44,714 nt of DNA from Candidatus Fermentibacterota bacterium (GTDB taxonomy: Bacteria > Fermentibacterota > Fermentibacteria > Fermentibacterales > JCC-6). The notes beneath the pieces were generated by a model, which had not been told where the DNA came from, did not search any database, and saw only the letters and a program-made list of their open reading frames with translations. The DNA is taken from assembly GCA_030592645.1 (NCBI GenBank), contig JAUVIR010000024.1, positions 1 to 44,714 of the forward strand, in the 5' to 3' direction. The number at the start of each line of letters is the position of its first letter. Position 1 is the first letter of the stretch. Positions 44,541-44,714 of the stretch are shown here, one piece after another. The translations under genes and the position numbers were made by a program.

Positions 44541-44569
44541 TTGACAAGCTTCTACATCGATGCTAAAAT
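44541..44569 (+). promoter_or_regulatory. Near-consensus sigma-70 promoter
   Basis: TTGACA, 17-base spacer, TAAAAT, followed by a leader of about 20 bases with AAGGAGG three bases before the ATG at 44596. A GTAC-T-GTAC palindrome lies just after the -10 (44572-44580), where an autorepressor could bind. Confidence 0.75.
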
Positions 44570-44595
44570 ATGTACTGTACGATCCAAGGAGGATC

Positions 44596-44714
44596 ATGAA
44601 AGGATTGCGAATTCTGTCCGACCACAGAGAACTCCTGCTCCTGGGGAACAAGAATGCATACGCCATTCTGAACCTGCTCAGGGAACAGGAGTACTCCGGT
44701 ACAGGCATTGCCGA
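44596..44714 (+). CDS. Winged-helix regulator, ArsR-like (3' partial)
   Basis: Only the first 39 codons are inside the window. RELLLLGNKNAYAILNLL followed by REQEYSGTGIA fits the first helices of an ArsR/MarR-type winged-helix DNA-binding domain. The strong promoter and ribosome site suggest good expression. With the small palindrome over the start region, self-regulation is possible. The rest of the gene and its target are not visible. Confidence 0.7.
   Translation, partial: MKGLRILSDHRELLLLGNKNAYAILNLLREQEYSGTGIA

Overview
The window reads as chromosomal DNA of an uncultured bacterium of moderate GC content, probably from the FCB side of the tree (Fermentibacterota/Aegiribacteria-like lineages would fit). 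This is inference from gene content: C-terminal FlgD-like/type A sorting domains on secreted proteins, a gingipain-type C25 peptidase, DUF3108, LytR_C next to RsfS, DapL-type diaminopimelate synthesis, RNase HIII, and a long pyruvate:ferredoxin oxidoreductase that points to anaerobic life. No rRNA, tRNA or CRISPR array was seen.

Layout. 1-363 is the 3' end of a secreted protein with a sorting domain. 390-10363 is a compact 13-gene minus-strand operon, in transcription order dapL-like, folB, folK, deoxynucleoside kinase, panC, panD, truncated glmU-like, HIT, LytR_C, rsfS, argS, pfkB-like, purM. Most junctions are 4-base start/stop overlaps, and non-ATG starts are common. 10547-23056 is an envelope and secretion region: two S9 peptidases (oligopeptidase B-like and glutamyl endopeptidase-like), a C25 peptidase, three lipoprotein or secreted genes in a row, an outer-membrane-like protein, an odd protein with seven consecutive cysteines, and a 33-residue basic protein whose stop codon lies in a bidirectional terminator. 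23116-30149 holds a PD-(D/E)XK nuclease-XPD helicase fusion whose promoter predicts a leaderless mRNA, an extremely Glu-rich lipoprotein with a palindrome over its promoter, an rnhC-DUF3108-glycosyltransferase operon, and a PLP aminotransferase. 30238-33314 is a minus-strand stretch with a decayed VCBS-like gene, a beta-propeller secreted protein, DUF4416 and an arylamine N-acetyltransferase-like gene. 33364-39402 carries a radical SAM protein, asnS and nifJ.

From about 39.4 kb to the end the DNA looks accessory. Gene density falls and there are several fragments: a domain with two in-frame stops, an IS91-like transposase piece joined to the tail of an ABC exporter ATPase, and possible truncated small ORFs. 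Among them are a complete Fic protein, an Smr-wHTH protein, two small hypothetical genes, a possible 37-residue secreted peptide, and the start of a winged-helix regulator behind a near-consensus promoter.

How the genes work together. The first operon combines cofactor supply (pterin and pantothenate), purine and deoxynucleotide metabolism, cell-wall precursors (LL-diaminopimelate, UDP-sugar) and translation (ArgS, RsfS), so it looks growth-linked. The second region is a peptide-scavenging, surface-protein economy that fits a fermenter using PFOR. I did not find one clear new multi-gene system. The strongest oddities are the Cys7 protein, the Glu-rich lipoprotein with its palindrome, the nuclease-helicase with a predicted leaderless mRNA, and the mosaic debris near 43 kb.
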